Notes: generated from the letters alone by a model not told the origin. 64,000 nt of DNA from Zygaena filipendulae (GCA_907165275.2 OU015662.1:4595501-4659500); one strand, 5' to 3'; shown: positions 31,896 through 45,110, counted from the first letter of the stretch. Numbers and translations are program-made.

Positions 31896-31975
31896 CTAGT
31901 TGATCCCCCGCGGTTTCACTCGTTAGTTTTGGAATCTCCAAATTTTCCGCGGGTGAAACCACGGGGAACAGCTAG
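31896..31975. repeat. Two Helitron-like 3' ends facing outward (inverted pair)
   Basis: CTAGTTGATCCCCCGCGG at 31896 and CCACGGGGAACAGCTAG ending at 31975 are the same terminus in opposite orientation, separated by a short remnant. This is a palindromic pair that could extrude as a hairpin. Confidence 0.6.
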
Positions 31976-32139
31976 TATGTATTGAAAATGAAAAGTAACT
32001 CTGTTTGTTTGTCTGTTGCCATTTCACACCTTAACTACTGTAACGATCATCACTAAATTTTGCATATATATATTCCAGAATTCCCATGGAAACTCCGATA
32101 TGAATGCGGATAGCGAAGCTATGGGAAAAAAATTGCTAG
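31976..32139 (+). mobile_element. Helitron-like repeat
   Basis: Includes GAAAAGTAACTCTGTTTGT, AGAATTCCCATGGAAACTCC and an end TTGCTAG followed by T. It abuts the CTAG of the preceding inverted pair directly. Confidence 0.5.
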
Positions 32140-32276
32140 TTGATAATATTTTTTTCATAAAAGATGCAAAAGAGTCAAAAAAATTTAACATGACTCGAAT
32201 TTTATGAACACATTGCTCTGTGCAGTTGTGTCCTCATTTCAGATTTGTGCATATTAAATCACTAATTTTATCTCTC

Positions 32277-32505
32277 TATCTATCTACTATCTTTAAACGA
32301 GCAATTCTTGTTTATAAATAGTATATCTGAATCTCGGAAACAGCTCCAAAGATTTTCATGAAATTTAGTATGCAGGGGTTTCGAGGACGAGTAGAAAACG
32401 TAGTTTTATCAGTGTTTTCAGGCATGAAAAATAAGTGTTTGGCACTGCTTTTCTACTTAACAACAAATGGCGCTACGAGCGAAGCTCGGTCGCACAGATA
32501 GTTAC
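32277..32505 (+). mobile_element. Dispersed lepidopteran retroposon-like repeat
   Basis: ATCTTTAAACGAGCAATTCT, ATCTCGGAAACAGCTCCAA, then GATTTTCATGAAATTTAG and a terminal CGCTACGAGCGAAGCTCGG are in the order I know from common lepidopteran repeats. No ORF. I cannot assign a class with confidence. Confidence 0.45.
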
Positions 32506-34004
32506 CTTTATTAGATGAAGGTACAAGTGAATAGAATTAAATACTTTTTAATATACTATATTCATAAAAATTTCTTATCTAAAATACTCTAGAGAATCTT
32601 AAAAGGAAGCAAACCATGACCCTGCAGGATAATGTGAACACAAGTACTTATATTACCCAACCGAACATCACGAATTAACCCCAGGCGATGGAAGTCTCCG
32701 CAAAATACGTACCTACCAAATATAGGTCCTACACAAGCTACGCCCCTTCACGTGCGATACATTATGTAAAGAGTATAGCTTTAGTCACAATACCAGATTA
32801 TGCATAAAAGCATACTCGACTAGGAAGACAATACTCGTACATCGAGGATAGGCGATAAAGTCGGAGCAAAAATGCAGAGGAAACTGTAAGTACAAAAGAA
32901 AATTAGGCAAGAGATCGTTTTTTATGTAGTTTTTGGTATATTATTTGTTAAGAAGGTGAGATATTTGATTGCATCGCCACAAGACAATCATGGGATTTCA
33001 GAGTTTTTTTTTTATATGATAGCAACCTTAAATACATACCTACTTAAGTAAATTACTCGTAGGTGCCGTAGGTTTTATGGTGAATACAAACGTATTAAGG
33101 TTATTTAAAAATAATTAGTTAGGTAGGTACTTACTGAGATAAACAAGCGAACTCGGTCGCTTTACAACATTTAATACAAATTTCTTAATATGTTTTAGTG
33201 ATTCCAAATGTCCACTAATTAGAGTAGGTATACATAGCGGTTATCAAACGAATTCAGAAGCTTGACGTATAAACAGCTTATGATAACAATTGATATCTTT
33301 TTTTTATAATTATTACATGCGACCTTAACTTTAATTATACAACAACATTACGATTACAACATTTTTTTTTTTATTAAAACTAATATCGTACAGTAAACAT
33401 TAGTGAATTGGATCCAATATTTGTGGCGGTCCAATATTTGTGCTGAACTCTACACGCGCTCGCGTCGCGTACAGATAACGTTGGCGTACAGGGTATTCTA
33501 CTCTGGAATTTCGGCAAAAATATGGGAAATATTTTATGAAGTGCGCTCTGCTGTGATGAGATAGTGAACGGCCAGTTACGGCCATTGTTATAGACAGAGC
33601 CATCATAAAAATCCCGTAAATAGATATCTACTAAAATAACTGTCTAAATAATATCACTCTTATGGTATGTTTCACCGTGAAACCTATTTGCAATAAAATC
33701 TATTAATGTCGCATTACAATCGTAAAAATAGTAGCGGCCGTTCTCTTAGAATAAAAAAAAATATGTTTATTTATTATTGATAAACATGACAAATTGAATA
33801 TTTTACTGCCGATTTATGGGTAGACGGATTTATGAAGGAACATAAGAAACGATGGACACAAACAATTGGTATAAAGAGAACTTACCTACTTTTTTATTCA
33901 TGTTTTACAACTATACATAAATACGAGTATACGATCAACATAAAAATATATTCATATTACTATCTTCTTAGATATATATTATGTTCAAATGTAATGTATA
34001 TATA
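32506..34004. other. Non-coding stretch, nothing recognised
   Basis: AT-rich, with several poly-T runs and no credible gene. The minus-strand ORF 33400-33606 is unrecognised. Confidence 0.4.
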
Positions 34005-34075
34005 CTAGCTGCCTAGCTGTTTCCTGTGGTTTCACAAGTGGTAATTTTGGAGTTCCTCTGGGAATCCCGCATTGC
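34005..34075 (-). mobile_element. Helitron-like repeat, 3' end only
   Basis: CTAG occurs twice (34005-34008 and 34013-34016), followed by CTGTTTCCTGTGGTTTCAC and GGAGTTCCTCTGGGAATCCC, then homology stops. Confidence 0.5.
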
Positions 34076-34254
34076 AATATAGTTTATAACACTCACAAAT
34101 AATGTGGCTTTCTATTGGTAAAAGAATTTTCAAAATTGGGTTAGTAGATCCAGATTTTACCCCCTTACAAACTTATAAACTCACAAACTCTACTTTTTAC
34201 ATTAGTATAGATAACCTCTCTCTACTAATAATACATATTAGTAGAGATTTATTA

Positions 34255-34385
34255 TATATAATATGTAGTATCACAGATGCTTGGTTTCCACGATACAAGC
34301 TTATAGCTTAGTGTGATCAAGCTTTTAGCTTAGGGATCAAGAAAACCTGTGTGTTGTGAAGTGTTATTATTATTATTAAGTGAGT
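34255..34385 (+). mobile_element. SINE tail
   Basis: Contains TAGCTTAGTGTGATCAAG and GTGTTGTGAAGTGTTATTAT, matching the 3' part of 17790-18035. An ATT-type tail (TATTATTATTATT) follows. Confidence 0.5.
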
Positions 34386-36389
34386 AAAGCTTTTGCAATT
34401 ACTATACTACAGTTAAACCTCGTTTGAACTCGAGAGATCCACTTTTACTCTAAAACACCAATACAGTCCATAGATAAGCAACATTCGCTAAATTTGTCTT
34501 TAGAAATAGTAGAACATTTACATTATGTATATTTTTACGAAAGAATAGGTAATTTCCAGAACAGAAATAGTCGAAAGCATCCGTCTTTATAGTATGTATA
34601 ATGGTGATAACTTTACTTGCCGACCTATGAAAATACTTGTCACTAAAATTAACAAATATTTATCAACTAACAATGAAAATTAATAATAAAGACACCCTCT
34701 TTAAGTTATTTTTGTTTTTTTTTTACTTTCAACACATGGCAGCTATTCCACATTCTTATTTTATTGTAACGTCTTGATCTCTAATAAGCCAATAGCTACA
34801 TGTGACACTCCTCATTAGCTCATTGTTAACCAAAAACATCCATCGCTACCCCTCCCTCCACGAGTCTGTTTTTTTTACATTATTCTGGATATTCTGGCTT
34901 AATTGTTTTATCTTACCTATGCCATAAAGTATAAATCAACCCCAATATAATCTTTATTTGAGAGATTTCAGCAATTCAGGGAGATATTTTGCACTTTATG
35001 ATTTTGAGTCCTATTGCATTGACAGAGCACTTATAACCGTTGATTAGTAGGATGCCAGAGATAGTAAGTTCTTATAGGATATTGATATCAAATATTATTT
35101 TAAAAAATAGGAATAAGAAATGAGATTAGAATTATTTATTATTAGTACTTTATACAACAATAACAACGACGACAAGTAACTCTAACCGTCTCACAATAAC
35201 AGGGACATAATTATAGAGATCGTAAATCATAAAGAATCATTTCGTTTCGCAAATAATATTGTTTTATTGTTAAACAGAAACCCACATCTCATCGCAACCG
35301 CAATAAAAATTCTCGTTCATTGTCGAAAACAAGTTGGTTCGATAACCTCCAAGCCATTATTACATCTATTCGGACACCGACCAACATCGGCGGCCCTTTC
35401 ATCTACGTGAACCAACCGAATCATTACTTACGATAACGAAGTTTAAAAACGAGTAGATATTGCTCTATAGTAAAATACTTTAAATACCTATCTGCTTTAG
35501 CTCTCTGTGAGGCGTTGAGTAGGTAAACGTTTTAATAAGATTGTTTCTAATTGTTCTTAAATGGTTCTTTTTTTTAATTGGGTAAAGAATTTAACATAAT
35601 TTTAGCTTCAACCAGCAATTTTTTTACGGAGCAGCAAAATTGTTTATCAGTAATTAATTATTTTTTATCACAGTCTCTTCACGGAATTTTGACCCAACTT
35701 TGAAGCTAGAGATATTCTGATATATATGTAGGTACCTAGGAATTATAACAATATGCATATTATTTCTTTTTAAATTTAAATGTATGTATAGAGATAAAAA
35801 TATCTCCGCGACTATCAGAAACTCTCTAATAGTTTCCCGCAAACTTGACACGTCTGGTTACTATCACTTGTTTACTTATACTTTGCGGCCGTCTGACTCA
35901 ACAAGCGTGATCTCGCGCACGCGATATACCAAAATTTGTTCCGGAGTCATCACAAAGACATCACTATACCTACAATAAAATCAAAATCGAAAACCCTCGA
36001 AGAATTCTCTTGTGGCGACAAATAAATGCATTATAATGATTCTTTGTGCTTATTAATTCATATTACACGGCTGCTTAGAACTCTTGACGCATTGAAAAAA
36101 GACGGTCACAGTACAACCACAAAAGTCAATGGTTCGGAGCGAACTGGCTATAATAAATGACAATGCCCATCCTCGTAGATAGGTACGTAGATGTAGAGGT
36201 TCTTGTTGCTTTTTCTTCTATCTCCACATTTATTTGTATGCGAGGACAATTTATCTTACCGCACGAGGAAAGTATGAATGAGCATACGTCGATACATCGT
36301 CGTACAGATGGAAGTTTTGTGGGTTATAACGAGAACTATGTCAAATAAGTAGGTATGTTGTTTTGAAACTGATCGAGTATCCTATGAAA
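34386..36389. other. Non-coding stretch with one GC-richer island
   Basis: No gene recognised. Positions 35290-35430 are GC-richer and repeat-free, containing CATCGCAACCGCAATAAAA and ACATCGGCGGCCC, and could be regulatory. Confidence 0.35.
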
Positions 36390-36604
36390 TCCTACTTAAT
36401 ATTATAAACGCGAAAGTTTGTAAGTATGTATGGATGGATGGATGGATGGATGGATGTTTGTTACTCTTTCACGCAAAAACTACTGGATGGATTTAAATGA
36501 AACTTTACAATAATATAGCTTATACCTACATCAGATTAACACATAGGGTACTTTTTATCCCAGAATTCCCCCGGGAACTCTGAAGTTCCGCGGGGCACAA
36601 CTAG
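36390..36604 (+). mobile_element. Helitron-like repeat, full length
   Basis: The clearest copy: it begins TCCTACTTAATATTATAAA after an A, carries a perfect run of six GGAT units, and ends GGCACAACTAG before a T. It shares its internal sequence with 17026-17218 but differs in GGAT number, so the run varies in length between copies. Confidence 0.75.
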
Positions 36605-36740
36605 TAGGTACAACATAAAGTTATGATGTAGTAATTGTTATAATATTGAGTGCGATGTGACGTAGATAATGAAACTCTATTGATATTGCAATATCAAATG
36701 GTAATAGGTAGGTACATAATTTGAAATCGATACATATTAT

Positions 36741-36870
36741 TGTAAATATTATAAATACGAAAGTAACTCTGTCCGTTTGTTTGTCTTCGATGGCAAATGT
36801 CAAAATCCTAAGGATAAGAACATTAGTTATTTTTTTTTATAATTCTGGAATAAAAGTTCCCGAATCCCAA
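36741..36870 (+). mobile_element. Fragmentary Helitron-like repeat
   Basis: A 5' piece, AATATTATAAATACGAAAG with GTTTGTTTGTC, is followed after a gap by ATTCTGGAATAAAAGTTCCC. The centre and the CTAG end are lost. Confidence 0.45.
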
Positions 36871-38753
36871 AATAAAATATAATACCATCATTATTTTTGA
36901 TAACACTTTCTCATTTTCACAAAAAAATACGTACCTACCTATCTACTGCCAGTTTATGTGAAAAATCTTTATCGACCCCATCGGAATGGTTTTGCTAAAA
37001 ATTCATATCACGGTTCGCGAAATTTGCTGGTATCTACTTTTAGTGCATATCAAAGTATCCCCACTGTGTTCTGTTAACCCTCGTCAAATTTATATTTTCT
37101 GGGATGATTTTTGAGATAAAATTTCTTTTTAAATGACCCGACTGTCAAATGCGAATGTTGATCAGTAGATACTTTTCATATCGTTATTTTGGATCACAAA
37201 AGTAGTATTTTCATACATTTTGACAGGCTTTCCTTGCATTGCTTATTCTAAGTCAGCCGCATTTTTTTCGGACATTTTTTGTATATCGTGTAACTGTTTT
37301 TAGTCGTTCATATTCCTGTCACACGAAAGTACTTTGCCTACAATAAGGTTCCATAGCAGCTTCTTTCATATTCTGTAGCTTTGTCTTTCACGTTTCCATA
37401 ACAACGAGAATGTATTTGTCACAGGCAGCGTGTAGGCACTTAGAGGACATTGAGGAAGGTACTACTGCCTTTGTGTTTGTTCGAGTTTCATTCCATATTC
37501 AAAAATTATGCGTTCACATATTTGTAGATAGAATATGGAACGGGCTTGTGGCGTTCTTTGACGCTTGGAAATGTTATAAGATTATATTTTAAAACGGCTC
37601 GCATTTGGACAATAGTTTCTTAATGCATTATATCTATTGGTCACATAAAAATAAGGCAGTCCCCTAATATATTCAGTAGGTTGGTAGTTATTTTTTATTT
37701 TAGAATAAACAATATTATTTGTCGCCGTAAAAATTCATTCTTCCAACATAATTACTTTAGGACGCTAAGTTAAAATAGTTTTTTCAAAGAATATTTTTTA
37801 ATATATCTGTATCTTCAGTTACTGAATTCAAGAGCTTGACAAAAACAAATTTTTTCACATATCTGTGGACACCTTACTGCCATATCATTACACTTTCATG
37901 GTTTATCAAACAGCTTGTGAGAATTGTAGAGCTTCTAATGTTCTACATGACACATAATTTATTTGTAAAAACGATAAAACCGATCAATTTACTGCCTTCA
38001 GTTCATACTATTTAGATAAGCACAATATATAAGCCATAAGGTCATTAACACAGTATCAGCTGATAATGTTTGACATTCTCAACTATAAATTGGTTAGTGA
38101 TGGAATCTTGTGTTTTAACAGCCATCGTATTATGTCATTTCAAAAATATTGATATTACCACTGGTTATATATACAATCATTATTTTTCATTGTACCTACC
38201 TAATCTCCATAATATGAGCCTATCTATGCGTTCTATTTCTGTCTTATGATAAATCTACCGAACCGGCGTTTCCATATTAAGAATTTACCAGAATCAGAGG
38301 TGGTATTTCCAAGTTATAGTTATAAAATGATAAATGACTTATTTGCTTGTTACTCATTACCATAACATGACAAGTCCATTAAGGTTATAGTGGATGAAGG
38401 GCTTTGGGGCAGTAAAACTGAGTAACACGTATTTCCTTTGTAGGTATTAATATTACTATAATATTTAAAATTCATAGGGAAAACTAAACAAACGGCTTGA
38501 ACTTTCATACACGAGACGAATTTTAAAAACTTAACTGCAGTTGAAATCACGGATACATTTTAATTGGCTAAGTGCTTCCTACATTTTTATGAATTTGTAT
38601 GCTTGTCAGTTTTTGTGACTGTTAATTTGGAGTACATACCCACCTATTTAGGTTTGTTTAGATTTCCTGTACATATACACATTTAAAATACTGAAAACTG
38701 ACTTAATATTCTATAGGTAACAATGATAGTTATAATCGAGATATATTTATATA
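36871..38753. other. Non-coding stretch, nothing recognised
   Basis: AT-rich, with no gene and no repeat boundaries identified. Confidence 0.4.
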
Positions 38754-39225
38754 CTAGCTGTTCCCCGCGGTTCTCACTCGCGTTAATTACGAAGATCCCG
38801 TGGGAGTTCCCGGACAAAAGTATCTTATATCCTTTTCTGTACCCGTGACAACGGGTCGTATGGCAAATTTTATACAATTTCACCCGCGTTAATTTCAGAA
38901 TTCCCGCAGGACTTCTGGGATAAAAAGTACCCTTTGTCCTTCCCTGTACCTCTGACAACGTGTGTACAAAATTTCATGATGATCAGTTAAGCCGTCCAGG
39001 CGTCAAAGCGTACACGTTGTCACGGGTACAAAGAAGGACATGGATACTTTTTATTCCGAAATTCCCGCGGGAACTCCGAAATTAACGCAAGTTATATTGC
39101 ATATTACAAGTTTTGCAATACGACCCAATGTCACGGGTACAGAAAAGGATAAGTAAGTATAGGGTACCTACCTACTTGTATCCCAGAATTCCCGCGGGAT
39201 CTCCGAAATCAAGGCGGACAGTTAT
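38754..39225. mobile_element. Cluster of four partial Helitron-like repeats, two per orientation
   Basis: From the left: a minus-strand 3' end (CTAGCTGTTCCCCGCGG) with its middle; a second minus-strand copy missing CTAG but reaching the GGCGTCAAAGCG block; then two plus-strand copies, each starting in the CACGGGTACA block and containing ATTCCCGCGGGA. The cluster is a broken head-to-head palindrome. Confidence 0.6.
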
Positions 39226-41843
39226 ATACGTAAGTATGAAAAACAAAATATTACGAGTACATCTGAATATGAATCAAACCGAGTTTTGAAGCGTGAAAAA
39301 TCAAATATGTTTTTTGACGTTCTTACATTAATATAGATAGGTAGGTACTAAAATTTGTTGTATTAAAAACATAATTATATTCACATCTTTAATATGTGAA
39401 CTTACTAATTAGAATACTAATTAAGTAATTATACAACATGATTAACGTACAGAAAATAAAATCTAGTTTCCAACAAAATTATTTCGTGAGCTGTTTATTA
39501 TTTAGTCACCGTGAATATTCGTTATTCACCCGGTTTCTACGAAATTTGAAATAAATAAGTAAATACCGTGTGTTTTGACTTGCCAGGTTTTGAATGTCGG
39601 CTCTATTAAGTTAAAATAGGTACATAAATTTACTATGAAGCTAATTAATAACATTAATAGCTATGGTTAGCATCATAAATCCGTTGCGGATGAACTTGAA
39701 ACGACAAAAACATTCAAATTCTCCAATTTCGGCTAAAAGTATTTCTGACGTGAAATTAGATCGGAATTTACAGTTGAAATTACAATTTTAGGTCAATTTA
39801 CTTCATATTTATTAAATACTATGTCGTCAAACGAATACTTAGATTTCGAATCTTTAAGATATAAGAAAAAAACCGTTCATTTTTAATATCTAAGTTTTAT
39901 TTTATTGATTAACCATAAGTATTAACACTTATTCGAAATTTTTATTGCCTTTAGTGCAAGGAATGAGGTTTATACAATTTCCAAGGGTGGTCGATATAGG
40001 TTTTTTGCTATTTTAAACGGTAAATTAAATTCAAATTATATCGTAATCGAAACAAAACGAAATCTGTATTCGATTACACGCTACTGAGTCACGTCATTTC
40101 CTCCTTAAAGCTTATCGTTGCCGTATCTAAAACATTTAGTTTTCTCTTGAGTTAAAAACCTGTATAAACCGAATGAAACATGATTTAGAATAAAATATTT
40201 GTAATTGTGTTCGTAATCCACAGAAATTATTAAACGAACTTCATTCGCTTAAAAAATTAATCATGGATGCGAAAAACAAGTTAAATCAATTGTTAAACTG
40301 CAAAACTTCTTCAAATCTGACTCGGTAATGACTAGAAAAAAGGTAAAATGAAACTTTACATTTTTTTTTATAAAACAGATTTTGTACGTGAACACAAAAG
40401 TAGCCCATTCAGCCATTACTGAAACAAAACCGTTACAAGGCTCAATTATAATTAATTCATTCTGTTTATTGCAGACGTAGGTAATCCACAAAATGTGAAT
40501 CTTCCGACCGCATTTTGCCAGACCTGGATCACAAAAAGCTATCCAGGCAAGCCCGTATCTCACTTAGTATTTGAACGAGATATTTCCCATTAATTTTAAG
40601 GCAATAAACTCACATTACGTGTTATCTGAGCGGCCGGTTTTACAAGTCTCGCCGCGACTTCACTCATTTATTGTATTATAAATTTAGTGGGAGGAGCTAT
40701 CGCCCGCGCCATCGAACTTCCCACTTCGCAATGCGTATTCCGCCGCAGGAACAAGACGGCTATACAAAGAACAAATACGATATTAAACAACGCGACCGAA
40801 TGAGGTGGAGTCTATAATTTTTAAAATAGAATTCTCTAGCATAGAAAAAAGGGACCGATCGAAGGCTTCCCCTTCATTAATAAGCTATTAGATTACGCGA
40901 TGTCGCACCAACCGATTGGTAGGCCATAGGGAATCCCAATAAGCGTTGCCCCCTACTTCCACATCGATGGCTGTTCGAGATTCAAAAGAAGCCCCGCTTT
41001 GAAGCATATGAAACAAAACGGGCGCTCAAAAAAGACCCTGCTCTAATTCTCTTTACGATCTCCGATTTCAATTGCTCCTTCAGAAATTTGAATGTAGGGA
41101 GGGACAAAGTTTTGTCACGTAGGGTCGCCGGCAAAAGCTTATAGAAATGCGTACATATAATGCGGGCCTCGGTCTCATAGGTACCCCATTAACGAGAGTG
41201 CCCGAGAGGCGAGGACGATATCAAATCTAAAGATCAGATTGACAAAAAGCAAAAGAAAAATGGCCGTTATACAACAGAGCTATTTTTACGAGCCACTATG
41301 TTATTAAACATTCTAAATTAATGCGCTTTCTGTTGCGTCCATTTTTTAGTGATCTCATTCAGTCCGAAAATGTCTATAGATCGGTCTAAACCCTTTAGTA
41401 AAGACTCGAATAAACAAAATTTTTTGTCACCATCCGTTCTTGTATGTATTTTTTTTTGTGTTTTGTCTCCTTTACTGTCGTTTTTTTGATACGGATCACT
41501 TTTTGTGCGTCCATTATTACGATGCATTGTGCAAGGTTTAACTCGGATAAGATCGGCAATGTGTCACCCGAGTTTCTACCGTATTTTTTATTCATCAAAA
41601 GAAGTAACCTTTTTAGTGAATGACAAAAAAGAAACTAACACACGGTGGATTTCGTTGTTGAAGAAGTTAATGAATAACAAGATTGTGAACTGCAAATGCA
41701 GTATTTCAAAGGTTTTTAAAGTTTCTTTGTGAGTCTGGAAGCATCAGAAGCGACAATTGATAATTGCAAAAGCGAAAGGGGTTATTGATATCAAAAAAAT
41801 AAGAAAGTCGGACGTTCATTTTTCTATTCACATAATGTATTTC
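39226..41843. other. Non-coding stretch containing a GC-richer island (about 40620-41230)
   Basis: Positions about 40620-41230 stand out: many CG dinucleotides, no repeats I recognise, no long ORF. They contain GCCCGCGCCATCGAAC and CCCGAGAGGCGAGGACG. The rest is AT-rich with no gene. Confidence 0.4.
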
Positions 41844-42076
41844 GTATAGCTTGTCTAAGCTAAAAAGACGCGCCCCTCCATGTACGCAAAAGCACAACCG
41901 TTATAATATCGATACGACACATATAAATCTGGTCTGTTTATTCATCACAAGTGCGCAATACTGTCGCCGCACTCACACTATTAAAGAGATATCAATACAA
42001 TATTATTATGATCTCGCATATCTAAAACTGCTAATTAAGTAGTGGGGCGCATCGTTTTAGTTTAGACAAGCTATAC
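41844..42076. mobile_element. MITE with 33-bp TIRs
   Basis: Inverted arms 41844-41876 (GTATAGCTTGTCTAAGC...CGCCCC) and 42044-42076 (GGGGCGC...AGACAAGCTATAC) match at most positions. 233 bp in all, with no real ORF. Target duplication not resolved. Confidence 0.65.
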
Positions 42077-43298
42077 TTACTTATTATAACTGTCAAGAAC
42101 GATCTATAATCTCTTGAGTACAAAACCAGTTGAACTATCTACACGTTACCGTAAAATACGTAATTCAGCTTCAACTCGCCTTAAATTCGAGGTAAGTAAA
42201 GTGCAGAAGCATCACGAAAGTGCCGAATTAACTGTGAGTCCTCAAATATAACGAGAAAAAAAAAACCTCCAAAAAAAAATCCTAATATTAAAAAGCTGGT
42301 ATTCGTGCCAAAACTGGATGTCTGTTTATTTACCAAAAACATTAGTTTACTTTGTCTTTCAAATCTTGCTGAGTTATCAGACTAATGGTCGCCTCTTATT
42401 TTTTGGGGATTTTATTTTCTCCCACAGCACATTTAAATAATAAATTTACATTGTAATATCGAGATCACGTCAAAAACAGTAGCTATGAGCATTTATCAGC
42501 TGATCATTTTTACTCTTGTGCATGAAGCTCAAAATATGATATTAATACTCACGATTTTCTTTTTATTAAAAAAAGTTTTTAAATCTATAAAATTTCTTAC
42601 ATTTTCAGACGACCTAAACCTAGAGATTTTTTTGGTATACTTAATAATATTATGTACTAAAAATTTATAGCGTGGATCGAAAACCTTTTGATGTACGAGG
42701 TGATAAAATGTTCTCAATATTTATCCCTGACAAGCTGCGAATATGACCAGTTAAATCCAAATTCGAGTATATAGAAGTTATATTGAGTGATGCGCGTTCA
42801 AACATGCAAATAAACAGATAAAAAATGGAATATAATATATTATATTAACTCCTTTTTAGTGAAATAATCACCGCATTGTATGTACTCGTATGGATGACTA
42901 GTTTACCTATGTTCGTGTTACGAAAAGATTTCTGCAAAAATAAGTTTTTCCACGTTATGTTTTTCCCATTACAAACACACAGGATAACAGTATCTAATGT
43001 AACTTTCCAAAGGGAAAATTGTTGTAATTCCATGTAATTTCCTTTGGAGAATAGCTACTGTGTAGGTTTATTTGTTGCGAGCTCTTCTGAGGTAAACACG
43101 TCCATCCGTATCCGATTACCTACGTGGCCGCTAGGACTTGGAATCTGCTTGATTGTTTGTCCTGCCAACCGTTTCGTTTGTCTGGTCGTCGAGAGAGCTA
43201 CTTTTTTTACAACATCACAAAAGTGCTACTCATATAGAATTTACCTCGAAAAAAAAATTGTCTATTCTATTTGTAGCTACTCGACATTAAATGCTTAG
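42077..43298. other. Non-coding stretch, nothing recognised
   Basis: AT-rich. Overlapping ORFs on both strands (42485-42717, 43044-43298) are short and unrecognised. Confidence 0.4.
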
Positions 43299-43545
43299 GT
43301 ACTATTATAAATGCGAAAGTGAGTTTGTTTGTTTGTTTGTTACGCTTTCACGCCTTTGCATACACGTTGCCAAAGGTAAAAGGACCTTAGGTACCCGGAG
43401 ACCTCGGGAATTTCGAAATTAACGCCAGTGAAATCTCATGAAGTTTTGCTTTCACGTTGGCAGAGGTACAGAAAAGGACATTGGGTATAATATATTATCT
43501 CGGAATTCCCGCGGGAACTCCGAAATTAACGCGAGGAACAGCTAA
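43299..43545 (+). mobile_element. Helitron-like repeat with internal duplication
   Basis: ACTATTATAAATGCGAAAG and four GTTT units lead to two successive copies of the TTCACG...AAAAGGAC block. It ends AACAGCTAA, one base off CTAG. Confidence 0.6.
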
Positions 43546-43731
43546 TCACCAAAATGGTCTAAACGATTTTGACGGGACTTTCACTGCAAATTAACTAATT
43601 TGACTGTCAGATCACAGATGGAGTAAATGAATCAATCAAATATTTATTGCAACCAAGTGTAAATTAGGTTACTTTGGAATATTTGCGGGCATTCCGAAAT
43701 TCACGCGAGTAAGACCGCATGGCACAGCTAG
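43546..43731 (+). mobile_element. Helitron-like repeat, second subfamily
   Basis: Includes GATTTTGACGGGACTTTCAC, shared with copies at 47158-47437 and at the right edge, and ends GGCACAGCTAG. It follows the preceding repeat almost directly. Confidence 0.55.
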
Positions 43732-44980
43732 TACATTAACGACATTATGATCACTTTAGAAAACAGTACATTGTTAATAAATATCAAATATGAGTAGTAA
43801 GTTTTCAAGAGGAGGTGATGCAAATGCATGAAAAATTTATTTTCCTGAAGTAATTTATTGAAAGTTATAGAATTAAAAATAATAGTCCTTTTATAATTAT
43901 TACCGGCGTAGTAAATATTATTTTAATACAATCCATTCGATTTAATTGCATATTCTCATAAATTTTAAATGTAAGGTTCTTTTATTTTGAACGCGGAGCT
44001 ATTATAAAATCGGTATAAATTTCAATTTTACCTGATATACGACATACATAAATCGTTTTTATATTTATCATGGCCACATTACAATATTATGGAACTTCTG
44101 TTGTTCTTTTCCATCAAAATTTTATTGGAAATTGTTAGAGATACAATAAAATTTGGTATTCGTAACAGTTTAGATAAACGTTATGTTGTAATATAGGTAG
44201 CCCCGGCCATTAGCCGTCCTTGACTGTTAAATTTGATAGGGCAATATAAATTGTATTAACCAATCTTCTCTTTGTTATTGCTATTTAAAATGCTATTGCT
44301 CTTAAAAAACAAAATAAACACTAAACGATTTTTTTGTTCCTTTTTTATCTTACAAGAAATTACTGTTATAACTTGTCTCTTAGGTATGGGTCATAATTAA
44401 TCTCATATAATTTATTTTTTTCATCAGTATTCATCACGTCAGATCAATGCTCACTCTGGCAACAGATGCAGATTTTGCCTCGAGATTGTACAAAATTTAA
44501 TCCTCGTTCGAATGCCATATTGGATTTCTTTTGCGCTCGATTAAAATTGTTTTTTTTTTAGATGTCCCAGACTGTCGCCTAAGCTTCCTTTAGTATCTCG
44601 AATTTCACGGTAGCCGCTTTGTTAGACAGTAACTTTAGAGAGCCGGCAGTGAGCGCCTTATACTTTTATTCAAGTATCGGTTTACTTTTGCATTCTTCCG
44701 TGTAAAGAGACAACTACCAATTGTTTGAAGGGCGTCGCAAGAGGCGGACTGAAGTCGTGTTTGCGGAGACCAAATCACGGTTGGCTGGCATGACTTATCA
44801 AAGGTGTTCTATGAAAATATACGAAATTCAATATTTTAACGACATAAATTTTTTAAAAACTAATTAAACAAGAGAGAAGAGAAAAAAGTGTGTTAATTAT
44901 TGAACATAACTTCAAATTGCAACCAAGGTGAGAAAAATAGAAGGTCACCTAATTAGATGTTGACAGACTAACGAAATAGT
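43732..44980. other. Non-coding stretch with a GC-richer end (about 44440-44780)
   Basis: No gene. Positions 44440-44780 are GC-richer and repeat-poor, containing GAGAGCCGGCAGTGAGCGCC and GGGCGTCGCAAGAGGCGGAC. Candidate regulatory or untranslated sequence. Confidence 0.35.
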
Positions 44981-45110
44981 ACATTGTTATCCTAGGGGTG
45001 AAAGTAACTTATTTAGTCCCGAGACGGGGTTTGGCGCCCGAGCGTAGCGAGGGCGCCAATAGATCGAGGGACTAAATAAGTCTTTCTCCCGAGGGTAACA
45101 CTGTGCTTTT
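44981..45110. repeat. Multi-level hairpin element
   Basis: Perfect 14-bp arms ACTTATTTAGTCCC (45007-45020) and its complement (45068-45081) enclose a second perfect pair, TTGGCGCCC (45031-45039) with GGGCGCCAA (45051-45059). The outer sequences also pair imperfectly, around GTTATCCTAGGGGTGAAAG and CTTTCTCCCGAGGGTAAC, giving about 40-base arms. Confidence 0.75.
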
